DNA of 64,000 bases, from the NCBI RefSeq assembly GCF_030687295.1, contig NZ_CP117425.1, positions 2,856,001-2,920,000 of the forward strand, in the 5' to 3' direction. Positions within the stretch are counted from its first letter, which is position 1. Every line of letters starts with the position of its first letter. The notes beneath the pieces were generated by a model. It saw nothing but the letters and a program-made list of their open reading frames with translations. It was not told the DNA's origin and did no database searches. This document shows, one piece after another, positions 28,090 to 37,967 of the stretch. The position numbers and the translations under genes were made by a program. The DNA comes from Pseudomonas beijingensis (GTDB taxonomy: Bacteria > Pseudomonadota > Gammaproteobacteria > Pseudomonadales > Pseudomonadaceae).

Positions 28090-28167
28090 GCCTGGCTGAG
28101 ATACTCTTCTGTTACCCGCAGCTTGCCACCTGCTTGCCTTTCCACTTGATTGCAACGAACGAGCCCC

Positions 28168-28866
28168 ATGAGCCAGACCGCGACCCTTTTGGTCATCGAT
28201 GACGAACCGCAGATCCGCAAATTCCTGCGCATCAGCCTGAGCTCCCAAGGCTACAAGGTGCTGGAAGCCGGCACCGGCGCCGAAGGGCTGGCCCAGGCGG
28301 CGCTGAACAAGCCCGATCTGCTGGTGCTCGACCTGGGCCTGCCGGACATGGACGGCCAGCAGGTGTTGCGCGAGTTTCGCCAATGGTCGACGGTGCCGGT
28401 GCTGGTGCTCTCGGTGCGGGCCAGCGAAGCGCAGAAAGTCGAGGCGCTGGACAACGGCGCCAACGATTACGTGACCAAGCCGTTCGGCATCCAGGAATTC
28501 CTCGCCCGCATCCGCGCCTTGCTACGCCAGGCCCCGGCCGGCGAACCACAGGAAGCCGCGCTGAAGTTCGGCCCGTTGACGGTGGACCTGGCCTATCGAC
28601 GGGTGCTGCTGGACGACACCGAAGTGGCCCTGACCCGCAAGGAGTACGCGGTCTTGGCGCAACTGGCGCGGCACCCGGGACGGGTCATCACCCAGCAGCA
28701 ATTGCTCAAGGACATCTGGGGTCCGACCCACACCGAAGACAGTCATTACTTGCGGATCGTGGTCGGTCACCTGCGTCAGAAACTGGCCGACGACCCGACC
28801 CGGCCGCGGTTCATTGTGACCGAGGCGGGGGTGGGGTATCGGTTGTTGGGGGAGGGTGGGCTCTAG
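28168..28866 (+). CDS. kdpE: Response regulator KdpE
   Basis: A 232-residue OmpR-type regulator. The receiver domain has the acidic pair IDDEP, phosphoacceptor Asp55 in LVLDLGLPD and Lys in YVTKPFG; the C-terminal winged helix shows LTRKEYAVLAQLARHPGRVIT and YLRIVVGHLRQKL. Phosphorylated by KdpD it activates kdpFABC. ATG 28168 is chosen over 28150, as MSQTATLLVIDDEP is the family start. Confidence 0.95.
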   Translation: MSQTATLLVIDDEPQIRKFLRISLSSQGYKVLEAGTGAEGLAQAALNKPDLLVLDLGLPDMDGQQVLREFRQWSTVPVLVLSVRASEAQKVEALDNGANDYVTKPFGIQEFLARIRALLRQAPAGEPQEAALKFGPLTVDLAYRRVLLDDTEVALTRKEYAVLAQLARHPGRVITQQQLLKDIWGPTHTEDSHYLRIVVGHLRQKLADDPTRPRFIVTEAGVGYRLLGEGGL

Positions 28867-28889
28867 TTCTGTGTTGTCCGGGCTGCCGC

Positions 28890-28984
28890 CATCGCGAGCA
28901 AGCTCGCTCCCACAGAGAATCGAGTTGGCAACAAATTTTTATTTACTCAGCAGGACCCATGTGGGAGCGAGCTTGCTCGCGATG
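28890..28984. repeat. REPIN downstream of kdpE
   Basis: Inverted REP halves with the standard core (GCGAGCAAGCTCGC and GCGAGCTTGCTCGC) around a ~47-bp AT-rich spacer, between the convergent kdpE and patatin genes. Confidence 0.92.
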
Positions 28985-29016
28985 AGGCCTGCTCAATCAA
29001 TCGAGATTTCCCAGAT

Positions 29017-30054
29017 TCAGTTCTGTTCACGCTCATACCGATCCAGGGTATCGCTGGCAATCTCCCGTCCCAACGCGATCAACTCCGGCGCCTTGTAGAA
29101 CTCGAAAAACCGGCACACTCGTTTTGGCACGTTGATCAGCACATCCGGCGGGTAACCGGCGATCTTGTACTGGGCCAGCGAGGTCTGCATCACTTCGAAG
29201 CTCTGGTTGATCAAGTCCAGCAACGACGCCGGGCCGACGTTATCGATGATGAACGAGCCGGTGGCGGATTTCGGCGCGCCTTCGTTCTCCGGCGCGGCAG
29301 CTGGTTGTTGGCCTTCGGGCTCGGCCGAGTCGATCCACGGATTGATGTCGGCGGCCTCGGCCTTCAAGGCTTCCTGTTCCAGCAGCAGCAATTGCTCGGC
29401 CTGTTTGCGGCGAAACGGCAGGCGCGAGCCCAGGGAGCTGACCAGGGTGTCGAAGCGACGCCTGAACGCGGCGGGGCGCGGGATCACCGGTAATCGGTAC
29501 TGTTTCTGGTTGGTGGCGTTGAGGTTGACCGCGATGATCAAGTCGCAATGGCTCGACACCACCGGCACGATCGGCAAGGGATTGAGCAGGCCGCCATCCA
29601 CCAGCATGCGGTTGCCTTGCATCACCGGCGTGAACAGGCTGGGAATCGCCGCCGACGCACGCATTGCCTGATGCAGGCAACCTTCCTGGAACCAGATTTC
29701 CTGCTGGTTGGTCAGGTCGGTCGCGACGGCGGTGTAGGGGATGCGCAACTCTTCAATGTTGAGTTCGCCGACGATCTTGCGGATCTGCCCGAAGACCTTC
29801 TCGCCGCGGATCGCCCCCAGGCGAAAACTGACGTCTACCAGGCGCAGGACATCCAGATAATCCAGGCTTTCGATCCAGTTGCGGTACTCCTCAAGCTTGC
29901 CCGCCGCATAGATCCCACCCACCACAGCCCCCATGGAACAACCGGCGATGCAGGCAATGTCGTAGCCACGTCGTTCGATTTCTTCGATCACCCCGATATG
30001 GGCATAGCCCCGGGCGCCACCCGAGCCCAATACCAATGCGACACGTTTTGTCAT
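29017..30054 (-). CDS. Patatin-like phospholipase (RssA-type)
   Basis: A 345-residue protein with the patatin catalytic elements: oxyanion loop GSGGARGYAHIGV near the N-terminus, the nucleophile motif GCSMG and the DGG motif (VDGGLLNPLP) that carries the catalytic Asp. The extended C-terminal part, which includes a charged linker (SAEPEGQQPAAAPENEGAPK), is unlike short RssA and common in pseudomonads. ATG 30054 fits the family start MTKRVALVLGSGG; an earlier in-frame ATG would add 19 residues. Probably hydrolyses phospholipid or acyl esters at the membrane. Confidence 0.88.
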   Translation of the reverse strand: MTKRVALVLGSGGARGYAHIGVIEEIERRGYDIACIAGCSMGAVVGGIYAAGKLEEYRNWIESLDYLDVLRLVDVSFRLGAIRGEKVFGQIRKIVGELNIEELRIPYTAVATDLTNQQEIWFQEGCLHQAMRASAAIPSLFTPVMQGNRMLVDGGLLNPLPIVPVVSSHCDLIIAVNLNATNQKQYRLPVIPRPAAFRRRFDTLVSSLGSRLPFRRKQAEQLLLLEQEALKAEAADINPWIDSAEPEGQQPAAAPENEGAPKSATGSFIIDNVGPASLLDLINQSFEVMQTSLAQYKIAGYPPDVLINVPKRVCRFFEFYKAPELIALGREIASDTLDRYEREQN

Positions 30055-30261
30055 GACCCGGCCTCTTGTCGAACAGACTTCAACAATGCACTTATCGACG
30101 GCTCGGCTCAATCCTTGTAGCGCAGGCGTCGTTTTTTGACACGCTGCGGCGGCATTTGCGTATGCTCGCCCACACTTGAATTTACGCGGTCAAGCAAGGC
30201 ACTTTTCGCCGTTGCCACCGTCTTAACAGCACGACTGTTGACCTGACCTGAGGTGTTATTG

Positions 30262-30552
30262 ATGAAAGCCCGGATCCGCCTGCCCTTGGTGGCATCTTTG
30301 ATGGTTTTGGCCCTGGCCGGTTGCGCAGGTAAAACCGCTTACCGTGACAGCTGCGGCAGCCAACTCGACAGTGCCTGGCGTGAACTGGACCTGGCCAAGG
30401 CCGAAGGTTTTGCCGGCACCGTTAGCTACTCCAAGGCCCTGTCCCTGCTGACGGGTGCCAAGACCCAGCAGCAATTCGAAGCGTTCGAAGGCTGCTCCAA
30501 GAAAGCCGAGAAGGCGCGTTTCTACATCCGCGAATCCCGCGCGGGACGATAA
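30262..30552 (+). CDS. Small conserved lipoprotein
   Basis: A 96-residue protein with a lipoprotein signal (VASLMVLALAGC, lipidation Cys at residue ~21) and a small Cys-containing domain (SCGSQLDSAWRELDLAKAEG, later GCSKKAEKARFYIRES). The helical mature part has two cysteines that could form a disulphide. TGAGGTG at ~30249 is the ribosome site. Function unknown; it precedes the CHAD gene by 105 bp on the same strand. Confidence 0.75.
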   Translation: MKARIRLPLVASLMVLALAGCAGKTAYRDSCGSQLDSAWRELDLAKAEGFAGTVSYSKALSLLTGAKTQQQFEAFEGCSKKAEKARFYIRESRAGR

Positions 30553-30657
30553 AGACAGCGACAACCAATCAGCTGCAAGCTACAAGGGAAGGGCGCAGAA
30601 TCGTTTTTCACGGGTAGCTTGCGGTTTGACGCTCAACGCTGTGTACGGAGTACGTCC

Positions 30658-31419
30658 ATGATCGATCGGCTGGTGGCCCGCATAGTGGGCCTGGAAGTCC
30701 GCCTGTTGGCCTGTCAGGCCCGCTTGAATGCCCACACCGACAGCGAAGCGCTGCATGACCTGCGGACCACGGTACGCCGTTTACGCAGCCTGCTGCGTCC
30801 ACTGCGTGGGTTGCCCGGTGTCGAACAGCTGGAAACGGCGGCTTCGGCGGTGGGCACCCTGACCACGCCTTTGCGTGACCGGGAAGTGTTGGCTGCTTAC
30901 CTTGAACAACATGGCCAGGCCGAGGCGGCGCGGCGACGCCAACTGCAAATGGCCGATGCCTATCCCGCCGTGGCCGCGAGTGTCGAACTGGCCCAGTTGC
31001 TGATGATCCTCGATGCCTTCCCGCGCTTCATTCGCGCCGCCCAGCGTGAGGGGCTGCTGAAGAGTTTGCGCAAACGCATCGAAAAACGCCTGGACAAACA
31101 ATGGAAAAAGCTCGATGAAGCCCTGCGTGATCCGGCCCATGACCGCCACCGGTTGCGCCTGCTGATCAAGCGCGTGCGCTACGCCATCGAAGCTTACCCT
31201 GAGCTCGACCGCCTGCCTGAGGCCGCCATGCCCCGGCTCAAGTCCGCCCAGGGCGCGCTGGGCGACTGGCACGATTGCTGGCAATGGCTGGCCAGGGCCA
31301 AGGAAGAAACCGATCTGCAAGCGTGTGTGCCCACCTGGCACGCCACGATGGAGAAGGCCGAGGCCAAGTCCGACAAGGTGCTCGACAAGCTGATTGCCAG
31401 TTGCTTCGAAAAAGCCTGA
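30658..31419 (+). CDS. CHAD domain protein
   Basis: A 253-residue all-helical protein rich in conserved His and Arg, typical of CHAD domains, which bind inorganic polyphosphate: LHDLRTTVRRLRSLLRPLRG near the N-terminus and HRLRLLIKRVRYAIEAYPE in the second half are the two basic helices. ATG 30658 is used; the upstream frame has no ribosome site. No CYTH domain is present. Likely localises to or regulates polyphosphate granules. Confidence 0.85.
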   Translation: MIDRLVARIVGLEVRLLACQARLNAHTDSEALHDLRTTVRRLRSLLRPLRGLPGVEQLETAASAVGTLTTPLRDREVLAAYLEQHGQAEAARRRQLQMADAYPAVAASVELAQLLMILDAFPRFIRAAQREGLLKSLRKRIEKRLDKQWKKLDEALRDPAHDRHRLRLLIKRVRYAIEAYPELDRLPEAAMPRLKSAQGALGDWHDCWQWLARAKEETDLQACVPTWHATMEKAEAKSDKVLDKLIASCFEKA

Positions 31420-31467
31420 ACCCATCCCATTCCCTCTGTGGGATTTCCCCTTGTGGGACTTCCCCCT

Positions 31468-31555
31468 GTGGGAGCGAGCTTGCTCGCGATGACGGTGGTT
31501 CAGCTTGCCTACGGATTGACTGATACACCGCTATCGCGAGCAAGCTCGCTCCCAC
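31468..31555. repeat. REPIN
   Basis: A near-perfect inverted REP pair (GTGGGAGCGAGCTTGCTCGC and its complement) with a ~35-bp spacer, after the CHAD gene; two short GTGGGA fragments precede it (31438-31460). Confidence 0.93.
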
Positions 31556-31679
31556 AGAGGATTGGGGGAATTCAAGATCCTCGGCTTTTCTGTCAGCCTC
31601 TTTGGCCGGAATAAGCCCTGTGCCGTCAGCCCGGTCTGGTTAAGATCCCTTCATCCTTTTCCCCGTTTTCGAGGTTGTC

Positions 31680-32477
31680 ATGCGCTTTTCCGATTTGATC
31701 GATGCTGTACGCCGGCAGCCAGGTGCGGTGACTATCGCGCCTGAATGGGGCCAGGGTCGGGCCAGTTTTGGCGGGTTGGTGGCGGCGCTGCAATATGAGG
31801 CGATGCGTGCCCAGGTGCCGGCAGATCGCCCGGTGCGTTCGTTGGCGATCACCTTTGTCGGCCCGGTCGAAGCCGACGTGCCTGTCAGTTTCGAAGTCGA
31901 CGTGTTGCGCGAAGGCAAGGCGGTGAGCCAAGTGTTGGGACGGGCGGTGCAGAACGGCCAAGTGGTGACCGTGGTGCAAGGCAGTTTCGGCGCTTCGCGC
32001 TCGTCCGTGGTGGCGGTGCAGGCCGACCCCGCGCCGGAATTCAAGAGCGTGGAGCAATGCCAGGAAATGCCTTACGTCAAGGGCATGACCCCGGAGTTCA
32101 TGCGCCACTTGGCGCTGTGCTGGAGCGTCGGCGGCTTGCCGTTCAGTGGTAATAAATCCCGGAGCATGGGCGGCTGGGTGCGCTTGCGCGGTGACGTGCG
32201 GGAGGAGCCGCTGAACGAAAGCCATATCCTGGCTTTGGTGGACGCCTGGCCCCCGGCCTTGTTGCCGCACCTCTCGCAAATGGCCCCGGGCAGTACGCTC
32301 ACGTGGACCATCGAGTTCGTCCAGCCGCTGCTGGACCTCACGACGCTGGACTGGTGCAAGTACCTGGCCGAGATCGAGCATGCCCAGGACGGCTACGGCC
32401 ATGTCGCCGCGAAGTTCTGGAGTGCCGATGGCCGCTTGATCGCCCTGAGCCGGCAGACGGTCACTATTTTCGGATAA
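31680..32477 (+). CDS. Acyl-CoA thioesterase, double hot-dog fold
   Basis: A 265-residue protein with two hot-dog halves (TesB/PaaI-like thioesterase superfamily). The N-terminal half shows WGQGRASFGGLVAALQYEAM and RSLAITFVGPVEADVPVSFE, the core helix and strand; the C-terminal half has LTWTIEFVQPL and GYGHVAAKFWSADGRLIALSR. It presumably hydrolyses acyl-CoA in the cytoplasm. Start ATG 31680 follows a weak GAGGTTGTC site. It converges on the Mpo1-like gene. Confidence 0.83.
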   Translation: MRFSDLIDAVRRQPGAVTIAPEWGQGRASFGGLVAALQYEAMRAQVPADRPVRSLAITFVGPVEADVPVSFEVDVLREGKAVSQVLGRAVQNGQVVTVVQGSFGASRSSVVAVQADPAPEFKSVEQCQEMPYVKGMTPEFMRHLALCWSVGGLPFSGNKSRSMGGWVRLRGDVREEPLNESHILALVDAWPPALLPHLSQMAPGSTLTWTIEFVQPLLDLTTLDWCKYLAEIEHAQDGYGHVAAKFWSADGRLIALSRQTVTIFG

Positions 32478-32485
32478 GGCTTTGG

Positions 32486-32860
32486 TTAAGGTTTACGGTT
32501 GTGACGATGGCGATCGCGCCAGGCGCGCCACCAGCCACCGCTGAGAAAGAACCGTGGAAAAGTCAGGAACTGCTCCACCAGCAGGCGTGACACGGCATCC
32601 TTGCGATCGCTGAACGGTTCGGAGGCCTGGGCCTCCAGGCTGTGTCCGTGACGCTGCAAGCCGAGCGCCGCGAGCAGGCCGATGATGCCGATGGCGACAT
32701 CGCCCAGGCTCAAGCTGAACACCCCCGACACAATCAGCAGAAACGCGATGATGAACAGCGGCACGGCAATCAGGTGCAACACCAGGTTGGTGGGGTGGCG
32801 ATGATTGTCGGGGTAGGCGCGCCATTGCCAGGCTGGAAGATTGGGGTGACGTTTGCCCAT
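32486..32860 (-). CDS. Mpo1-like (DUF962-type) small membrane protein
   Basis: A 124-residue protein with two hydrophobic segments (LHLIAVPLFIIAFLLIVSG and LGDVAIGIIGLLAALG). The pattern HRHPTNLVLHLIAVPLF followed by QRHGHSLEAQASEP resembles Mpo1-type proteins, in which the histidines bind iron for 2-hydroxy fatty acid oxidation. ATG 32860 is chosen because the upstream extension overlaps a REPIN. Function in Pseudomonas is unknown. Confidence 0.65.
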   Translation of the reverse strand: MGKRHPNLPAWQWRAYPDNHRHPTNLVLHLIAVPLFIIAFLLIVSGVFSLSLGDVAIGIIGLLAALGLQRHGHSLEAQASEPFSDRKDAVSRLLVEQFLTFPRFFLSGGWWRAWRDRHRHNRKP

Positions 32861-32989
32861 GATGCTATTCCTTGAACGAAACCGAATAATCCAAGGATAG
32901 GTCCGGGCGGGCGGGGCGGCGAATGGCGGTTGGCTATCGAGGCGATAGGTGGCCATACAGTTTTGCTGTTGTGGCGAGGGGACTTGTTT

Positions 32990-33089
32990 GTGGGAGCAAG
33001 GTTGTGGGAGCAAGGCTTGCCCGCGATAGGCGCAATACGGTCTTTGGTGAACCGAGGTGCCTCCATCGCGGGCAAGCCTTGCTCCCACA
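32990..33089. repeat. REPIN
   Basis: Inverted REP pair of the GCAAGGCTTGCCCGC type; the left half is preceded by a truncated direct copy (GTGGGAGCAAG at 32990). Confidence 0.9.
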
Positions 33090-33131
33090 GAGGGAGTTTC
33101 CTCACCACAGGGAGTCAGGCAAGCCAGCGCT

Positions 33132-34613
33132 CTACAGTTTCAACTGCCCAATCGCCTTGCTCAACTCCCCCGCCAACGTCGCCAGTTCATGGCTGGTGGT
33201 GGCTGAGTCGACGGTCTGGCGCACGGTGTTTTCGGTCACGTCGCGAATACTCACCACCGCCCGGTTCATTTCCTCGGCGACGTGGCTTTGCTGCTCGGCC
33301 GCGACAGCGATCTGGGTGTTGCTCTCGCGCATTTGCGCCACCGCTGCGGTGATCTGGGCCAGCGCGTCGCCGGCCTCGCGGGCCTGTTGCACGCAATCGT
33401 CGGCCTTGAGCGAACTCTCCTGCATGAAGTCCACCGCGTCCCGAGTCCCGGCTTGCAAGGCCGAAACCATGGTGGTGATTTCATCCGTGGAGGCCTGTAC
33501 CCGCTTGGCCAGGTTGCGCACCTCGTCGGCCACCACGGCAAACCCCCGGCCCATTTCCCCGGCCCGTGCGGCTTCAATGGCGGCGTTCAGGGCCAGCAGA
33601 TTGGTTTGCTCGGCGATGCTGTGGATCACATTGACCACGCCGTTGATCTTCTGACTGTCTTCGGCCAGGCGCTGGATCATTTCGGCAGTCTGCTGCACCC
33701 CCGACGACAACCCGGTGATCGACTGCTGCACCCGGCCGACCACTTCGTGGCCGTTGCCGGCCAGGGTGTCGGCGGTTTTCGACAGGTCGCGGGTGGCGCC
33801 GGCGTGCTGGGCGATGTGATAGACAGTGGCAGACATCTCGTTGATCGCCGTGGCTGCCTGATCGGTTTCGCTTTGCTGGCCGAGCATGCCGTGGCGCACA
33901 TCGTTCATGCTCGACGCCAGGCGCGCCGCACCACTGTCCAACTGCCGGGCAGTGCTGGCTACGGTGTCGACCACCCGTTGATAACCGGCCTGCATGGCGT
34001 TGAACGCTGCCGCCATCTGGCCCACCTCGTCCTTGCAGGCCAGGGGCACGCGGGCGGACAAATCACCGGTTTTTTCCACATGCAGCATCACGTCTTTAAG
34101 CGTGTTGAGTTGGCTGAGCAAAAAGCGGATCAACAGCTGCGACGCGCCCAACATCGCCAGCATCAACACGAATACCGCCACGGCGTATTGGCTGAAGCGT
34201 TCACCGAACACTTGGCCCAGGCTTGCACCATGGGCCAGCACCGCGATTTGCTGGCCGTCACCTCGACGGATCACTTGGGCGCCCAGCAGCGGATTGTCGC
34301 CCAGCAGCGGCCCTGCATCGAGTTCGACCCAGCCCTCGGCCTGCACCAGCGAAGGCAACGATTGTTCGTGGAGCATCGGGATCTGGTCGCGCTGGAATGC
34401 CAAGAGGTTGTCGGCCTTGGGCAAAGGTTGTCCGACAGGCCAGGCATCGAGCACCTGTGCCTGGGCCTGGGCGTTCGCCTGGGCTGCGTGGTTGCGCGCC
34501 TGCTGTTCGAGATGCACGGCGTAGAGCACCAGCAGCAAGGTGGTGATAAAGGCGACCGCATTGACCGCCCAGAATTTGTATTTCAACGAGATATTGCTAA
34601 GCCAGGCACCCAT
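33132..34613 (-). CDS. Methyl-accepting chemotaxis protein
   Basis: A 493-residue chemoreceptor. Membrane helix at residues ~12-30, a ~110-residue periplasmic sensor region, second helix near ~140-165, a HAMP domain ([21 protein letters not shown]), then the signalling domain with the near-invariant hairpin tip [19 protein letters not shown]. The sensor is too short for a double Cache domain, so the ligand is not inferable. ATG 34613 (MGAWLSN) has a weak ribosome site; a start 15 codons earlier is less likely. It would act with CheA/CheW at the pole. Confidence 0.93.
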   Translation of the reverse strand: MGAWLSNISLKYKFWAVNAVAFITTLLLVLYAVHLEQQARNHAAQANAQAQAQVLDAWPVGQPLPKADNLLAFQRDQIPMLHEQSLPSLVQAEGWVELDAGPLLGDNPLLGAQVIRRGDGQQIAVLAHGASLGQVFGERFSQYAVAVFVLMLAMLGASQLLIRFLLSQLNTLKDVMLHVEKTGDLSARVPLACKDEVGQMAAAFNAMQAGYQRVVDTVASTARQLDSGAARLASSMNDVRHGMLGQQSETDQAATAINEMSATVYHIAQHAGATRDLSKTADTLAGNGHEVVGRVQQSITGLSSGVQQTAEMIQRLAEDSQKINGVVNVIHSIAEQTNLLALNAAIEAARAGEMGRGFAVVADEVRNLAKRVQASTDEITTMVSALQAGTRDAVDFMQESSLKADDCVQQAREAGDALAQITAAVAQMRESNTQIAVAAEQQSHVAEEMNRAVVSIRDVTENTVRQTVDSATTSHELATLAGELSKAIGQLKL

Positions 34614-34674
34614 GGAAGGTTTTCTCTGATAGCGGAAACAGCATTGGCAAGGTGCCATTATTCTGCCGCTATTC

Positions 34675-34788
34675 AGGTGCCGGGATTTTGATGTGGGTCA
34701 ACAGACAATATAGGTGCCGGGGATTTTGATATGGACTAACAGACCACACAGAGCCCAGGGTTTTGATGGAGCCAACAGCCAACACAGG
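34675..34788. repeat. Three imperfect 37-40 bp tandem repeats
   Basis: Units at 34675-34711 (AGGTGCCGGGATTTTGATGT), 34712-34751 (AGGTGCCGGGGATTTTGATA) and 34752-34788 (AGCCCAGGGTTTTGATGGAG) each continue with a variant of CAACAGAC/CACA. They sit just upstream of the chemoreceptor gene and next to a REPIN. Confidence 0.8.
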
Positions 34789-34795
34789 ACCCCTT

Positions 34796-34883
34796 GTGGG
34801 AGCGAGCTTGCTCGCGATAGCGGTGGGTCAGCTTGCACATGGGCCGACTGATACACCGCTATCGCGAGCAAGCTCGCTCCCAC
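34796..34883. repeat. REPIN
   Basis: Near-perfect inverted REP pair, almost identical in core and spacer layout to the copy at 31468, between the chemoreceptor and TatD genes. Confidence 0.93.
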
Positions 34884-34912
34884 AGGGGGTCATTGCCACA
34901 GGGCTCATTTGG

Positions 34913-35719
34913 TCAGGAGAGGGTGGGCAATCCAAAAAACGCCCGGGCGCAGGCGCTGCTGTGAGCTGCCAGATCCTCCTGGGTTTCGCCCCGGTGCAAG
35001 GCCACTTCACGCAGAACCTCCGTCAGGTAGGCCGGCTCGTTGCGCCCATTCTTGGGTTTTGGCCGTAGCGTGCGGGGCAGCAGGTACGGCGCGTCGCTTT
35101 CGAGCATCAGCCGACCACAGGGTATTTCGCGCACCAGCGGGTGCAGGTGCGTGCCCCGTCGTTCGTCGCAGATCCAGCCGGTGATACCAATATGCAGGTC
35201 GAGATCGAGGTAGCTGAACAGCGCCTTTTTTTCACCGGTGAAGCAGTGCACCACGGCCGCTGGCAAGTGATCGCGAAATTCCCGAAGGATGTCCAGCAAG
35301 CGCTGGTCGGCGTCGCGTTCATGCAGGAAGACCGGTAATTGCAACTGAACCGCCAGGGCGAGGTGTTCCTCCAGGACCTTTTCCTGCTGGGGACGTGGAG
35401 AGAAGTCGCGGTTGAAATCCAGTCCGCATTCCCCCACCGCACGCACGCGGCTGTGCATCAGCAGATCCTTGAGGTGCCGGGCGCTGTCGGCTGTCCACTC
35501 GCTGGCGCTGTGAGGGTGAATGCCGGCGGTGGAAAACAGCCGTTCTCCAGTGTCGTCGAGCTGTTGGCACAATTGCAGGGCCTGTTCACTGCCCTCGATG
35601 CTGGTGCCGGTCAAGACCAGTTGGCAGACCCCGGATGCATAGGCGCGCTCAAGCACCGCCTGGTGTTTGTCGGCGAAACTGGGGTTGGTCAGGTTGACGC
35701 CGATATCGATGAGTTGCAT
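34913..35719 (-). CDS. tatD: TatD-family metal-dependent hydrolase
   Basis: A 268-residue TIM-barrel hydrolase with [11 protein letters not shown] at the N-terminus, [20 protein letters not shown] (metal ligands), [31 protein letters not shown] and the final [11 protein letters not shown]. These are the TatD metal-site motifs. E. coli TatD has 3'-5' exonuclease activity. ATG 35719 is the family start. Confidence 0.93.
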   Translation of the reverse strand: MQLIDIGVNLTNPSFADKHQAVLERAYASGVCQLVLTGTSIEGSEQALQLCQQLDDTGERLFSTAGIHPHSASEWTADSARHLKDLLMHSRVRAVGECGLDFNRDFSPRPQQEKVLEEHLALAVQLQLPVFLHERDADQRLLDILREFRDHLPAAVVHCFTGEKKALFSYLDLDLHIGITGWICDERRGTHLHPLVREIPCGRLMLESDAPYLLPRTLRPKPKNGRNEPAYLTEVLREVALHRGETQEDLAAHSSACARAFFGLPTLS

Positions 35720-35954
35720 GGTGCTACCTCGGCCCAAAGGCCGGAAAGCATATCAGAGCTGTAGATTTATAAGAAAAGCCAAGAACTACAACGAGTTGAG
35801 GCTGTCTGTTAAGGCCGCGAGACACATCGGGTTGGTATAACAGCCATCACTGTGCCAGTCTTCCGCACTTTTTCAGCGTCTCAGGCGCTCTGTTTCTGTC
35901 GACTCAGCCTCGTTTTTCACGGAGGCGGTCGGCAGTATTCCTTCCGGAGAGTGG

Positions 35955-37376
35955 ATGACACGTCCCCAGGTATTGTTACTGTTGTGTTGTTCGCTGCTGT
36001 TGCCGATGCCGGCCGAAGCGCGGCTGCCCGGGCCGGTGCAGGCCGTGGCGCCGGGCACGGTGCGCGACCTGGCGCAGATCCGCGGCAGCCGTGTGTTGAA
36101 GGTGCTGGTCAACCAGAGCCGCAACAGCTCCGGTGAAGTCCAGGGGCAACCCATTGGCGTCGAATACCATCGGTTGCGCGCCTTCGAGCAATACCTCAAC
36201 GGCCACGCCCGTGACGGCCAGGAAATCACCCTCAAGATCATTCCCAAGGCCAAGGACCAACTGCTCGGTGCCTTGCAGCGCGGGGAGGGCGACCTCGTCG
36301 CACCGGGTGAGCTGCTCGAGCCCCAGGCCGGCCATGCCGTCAGCGCCAGCAATCCGATCCGTACCGACGTGCCTTTGCTGTTGGTGGGCATCAAGGGCGA
36401 GAAGCGCTACACGCGCGTGGAGCAACTTTCTGGCAAGACCCTGGCCCTGCCCAATGGCAGTGCGGCGGGGGATGCCGTGAGCCAGATCAACCAGAAGCTG
36501 GCGCTGCTCAAGTTACCGCCGGTGAAAGTCGAATGGGTCGATCCCTCCCTGGCTGTGGAGGATGTCCTGGAGATGGTCCAGGGCGGGATTTTCCATTTGA
36601 CCATCGTCGAGCAACCCATCGCCGAGCGCTGGGGCAAGATCCTGCCCAAACTGCGCTTCGACCGTCAGGTGTTGATTGGCGAACCGGGTGACGAGTATTG
36701 GTTCGTTCGCCGTGACGCCGCCATGCTGCGGGCGAGCATCGACCGATTCCTGGCGACCTATAAGGTGCCCTCCAACCAGGACGCGGCCTTCCTGCGTATC
36801 TATCGGCGTTTGTACCAGGTCCACTATCCGCTGGCCCGGGCCAATCGCCAACGCCTGGAAAAACTGCGCCCGGTGCTGCAAAAACACGCCGATGCCCAGG
36901 GCATGGATTGGCTCAACCTGGCGGCCCTGGCCTTCAAGGAGTCAGCCCTGCAACCCAATGCCCGGAGCGGCTCAGGCCCCACCGGCCTGATGCAGATCAC
37001 CCCGGCGGCGGCCCAGCGGGTCGGGGTCAATAACATCCAGAACCTGGACGCCAATGTGCAGGCCGGCGCCAAGTACCTGGCCCTCATCCGCCGCAAGTTC
37101 TTTGCCAGCCCCAAGCTCAATGAGCGCGAACGCATGGCCTTCGTCCTGGCGGCCTACAACATGGGCCCCGAGCGCGTCCAAGGCATGCGAGCCGAGGCCC
37201 GGCGGCGGGGACTGAACCCCAACCAATGGTTTTTCCAGGTTGAGCGTATTGCCATGGAGCAGGTGGGAATGGGCGCCGTCAGCTATGTTAATAGTGTGAA
37301 TAAGTACTACCTGGCATTTGATCGTGAACGGGAGTCCTTGGAACCGAAGGAGCAAAAGGTTGCATTGCGTAAGTGA
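35955..37376 (+). CDS. MltF-type membrane-bound lytic murein transglycosylase
   Basis: A 473-residue exported protein: signal sequence VLLLLCCSLLLPMPAEA, an SBP_bac_3-like domain (residues ~45-265), and a C-terminal lysozyme-like SLT domain with the catalytic glutamate in ALAFKESALQPNARS, then GPTGLMQITPAAA and AAYNMGPERV. This is the MltF order of domains. It cleaves peptidoglycan with anhydro-muropeptide formation; the N-terminal domain probably regulates it. No lipobox cysteine precedes the mature protein in the usual position, although CC lies within the signal. Confidence 0.88.
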   Translation: MTRPQVLLLLCCSLLLPMPAEARLPGPVQAVAPGTVRDLAQIRGSRVLKVLVNQSRNSSGEVQGQPIGVEYHRLRAFEQYLNGHARDGQEITLKIIPKAKDQLLGALQRGEGDLVAPGELLEPQAGHAVSASNPIRTDVPLLLVGIKGEKRYTRVEQLSGKTLALPNGSAAGDAVSQINQKLALLKLPPVKVEWVDPSLAVEDVLEMVQGGIFHLTIVEQPIAERWGKILPKLRFDRQVLIGEPGDEYWFVRRDAAMLRASIDRFLATYKVPSNQDAAFLRIYRRLYQVHYPLARANRQRLEKLRPVLQKHADAQGMDWLNLAALAFKESALQPNARSGSGPTGLMQITPAAAQRVGVNNIQNLDANVQAGAKYLALIRRKFFASPKLNERERMAFVLAAYNMGPERVQGMRAEARRRGLNPNQWFFQVERIAMEQVGMGAVSYVNSVNKYYLAFDRERESLEPKEQKVALRK

Positions 37377-37477
37377 TCGAATAAATTGATTTGTATTACG
37401 GATTTTTTCCGCTTTTAACATGAATTTTATTGATTAATATAGCGGCCAACTCCCTACTACTTCCAAGGAATGACCTT

Positions 37478-37912
37478 ATGAGCACTTTCATCAACAAAGT
37501 CCTGTTCACCCGCGCCGGCTATGGCTTGACTGTCCTGCGCATCGCCGTCGGTGTCATATTTGCCGCCCATGGCGCGCAGAAACTCTTTGGCCTGTTCGGT
37601 GGCTACGGCCTGGCAGGCACGGCGCAGTGGATGGAAAGCATCGGCCTGACCCCGGGCTATGTGATGGCGACATTGGCGGGCGGTACCGAGTTTTTCGCTG
37701 GGCTGGCGCTGATCATCGGTCTGCTGGCGCGTCCTGCGGCGCTGGGCCTGGCGCTTGTGTCGCTGGTGGCGATTTTCTCCGTGCACATCGGTAACGGCTT
37801 GTTCATGGCCAACAATGGTTATGAGTTCGCCCTGGCGTTGCTGGCGGGCAGTATTGCCGTGCTGATCGAAGGGGCGGGCAAGTTGTCGGTGGATCGCGCC
37901 ATCGCAGGTTGA
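37478..37912 (+). CDS. DoxX family membrane protein
   Basis: A 144-residue protein with four membrane helices. GLTVLRIAVGVIFAAHGAQKLFGLFGGYGL and GGTEFFAGLALIIGLLARPAA, given in part, are DoxX/YphA-family signatures. AAGGAA upstream of ATG 37478 is the ribosome site; the longer frame from 37430 overlaps AT-rich non-coding sequence. Family members are linked to redox or envelope stress; no specific role is visible. Confidence 0.85.
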   Translation: MSTFINKVLFTRAGYGLTVLRIAVGVIFAAHGAQKLFGLFGGYGLAGTAQWMESIGLTPGYVMATLAGGTEFFAGLALIIGLLARPAALGLALVSLVAIFSVHIGNGLFMANNGYEFALALLAGSIAVLIEGAGKLSVDRAIAG

Positions 37913-37967
37913 TTGCTCGATTTGAACCTGAGGCTCGTCTTGTACGTAAAGCTGTTCACTTAGGAAA

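Noticed and set aside
26578..28383. 601-codon minus-strand frame across kdpD/kdpE
   Set aside because: Antisense shadow of the sensor kinase gene; rich in Gln, Arg and His without any domain.
31466..31560. Small ORFs reading MGASLLAIA or similar near intergenic GTGGGAGCGAG sequences
   Set aside because: These peptides are translations of REP sequences and recur at every REP locus.
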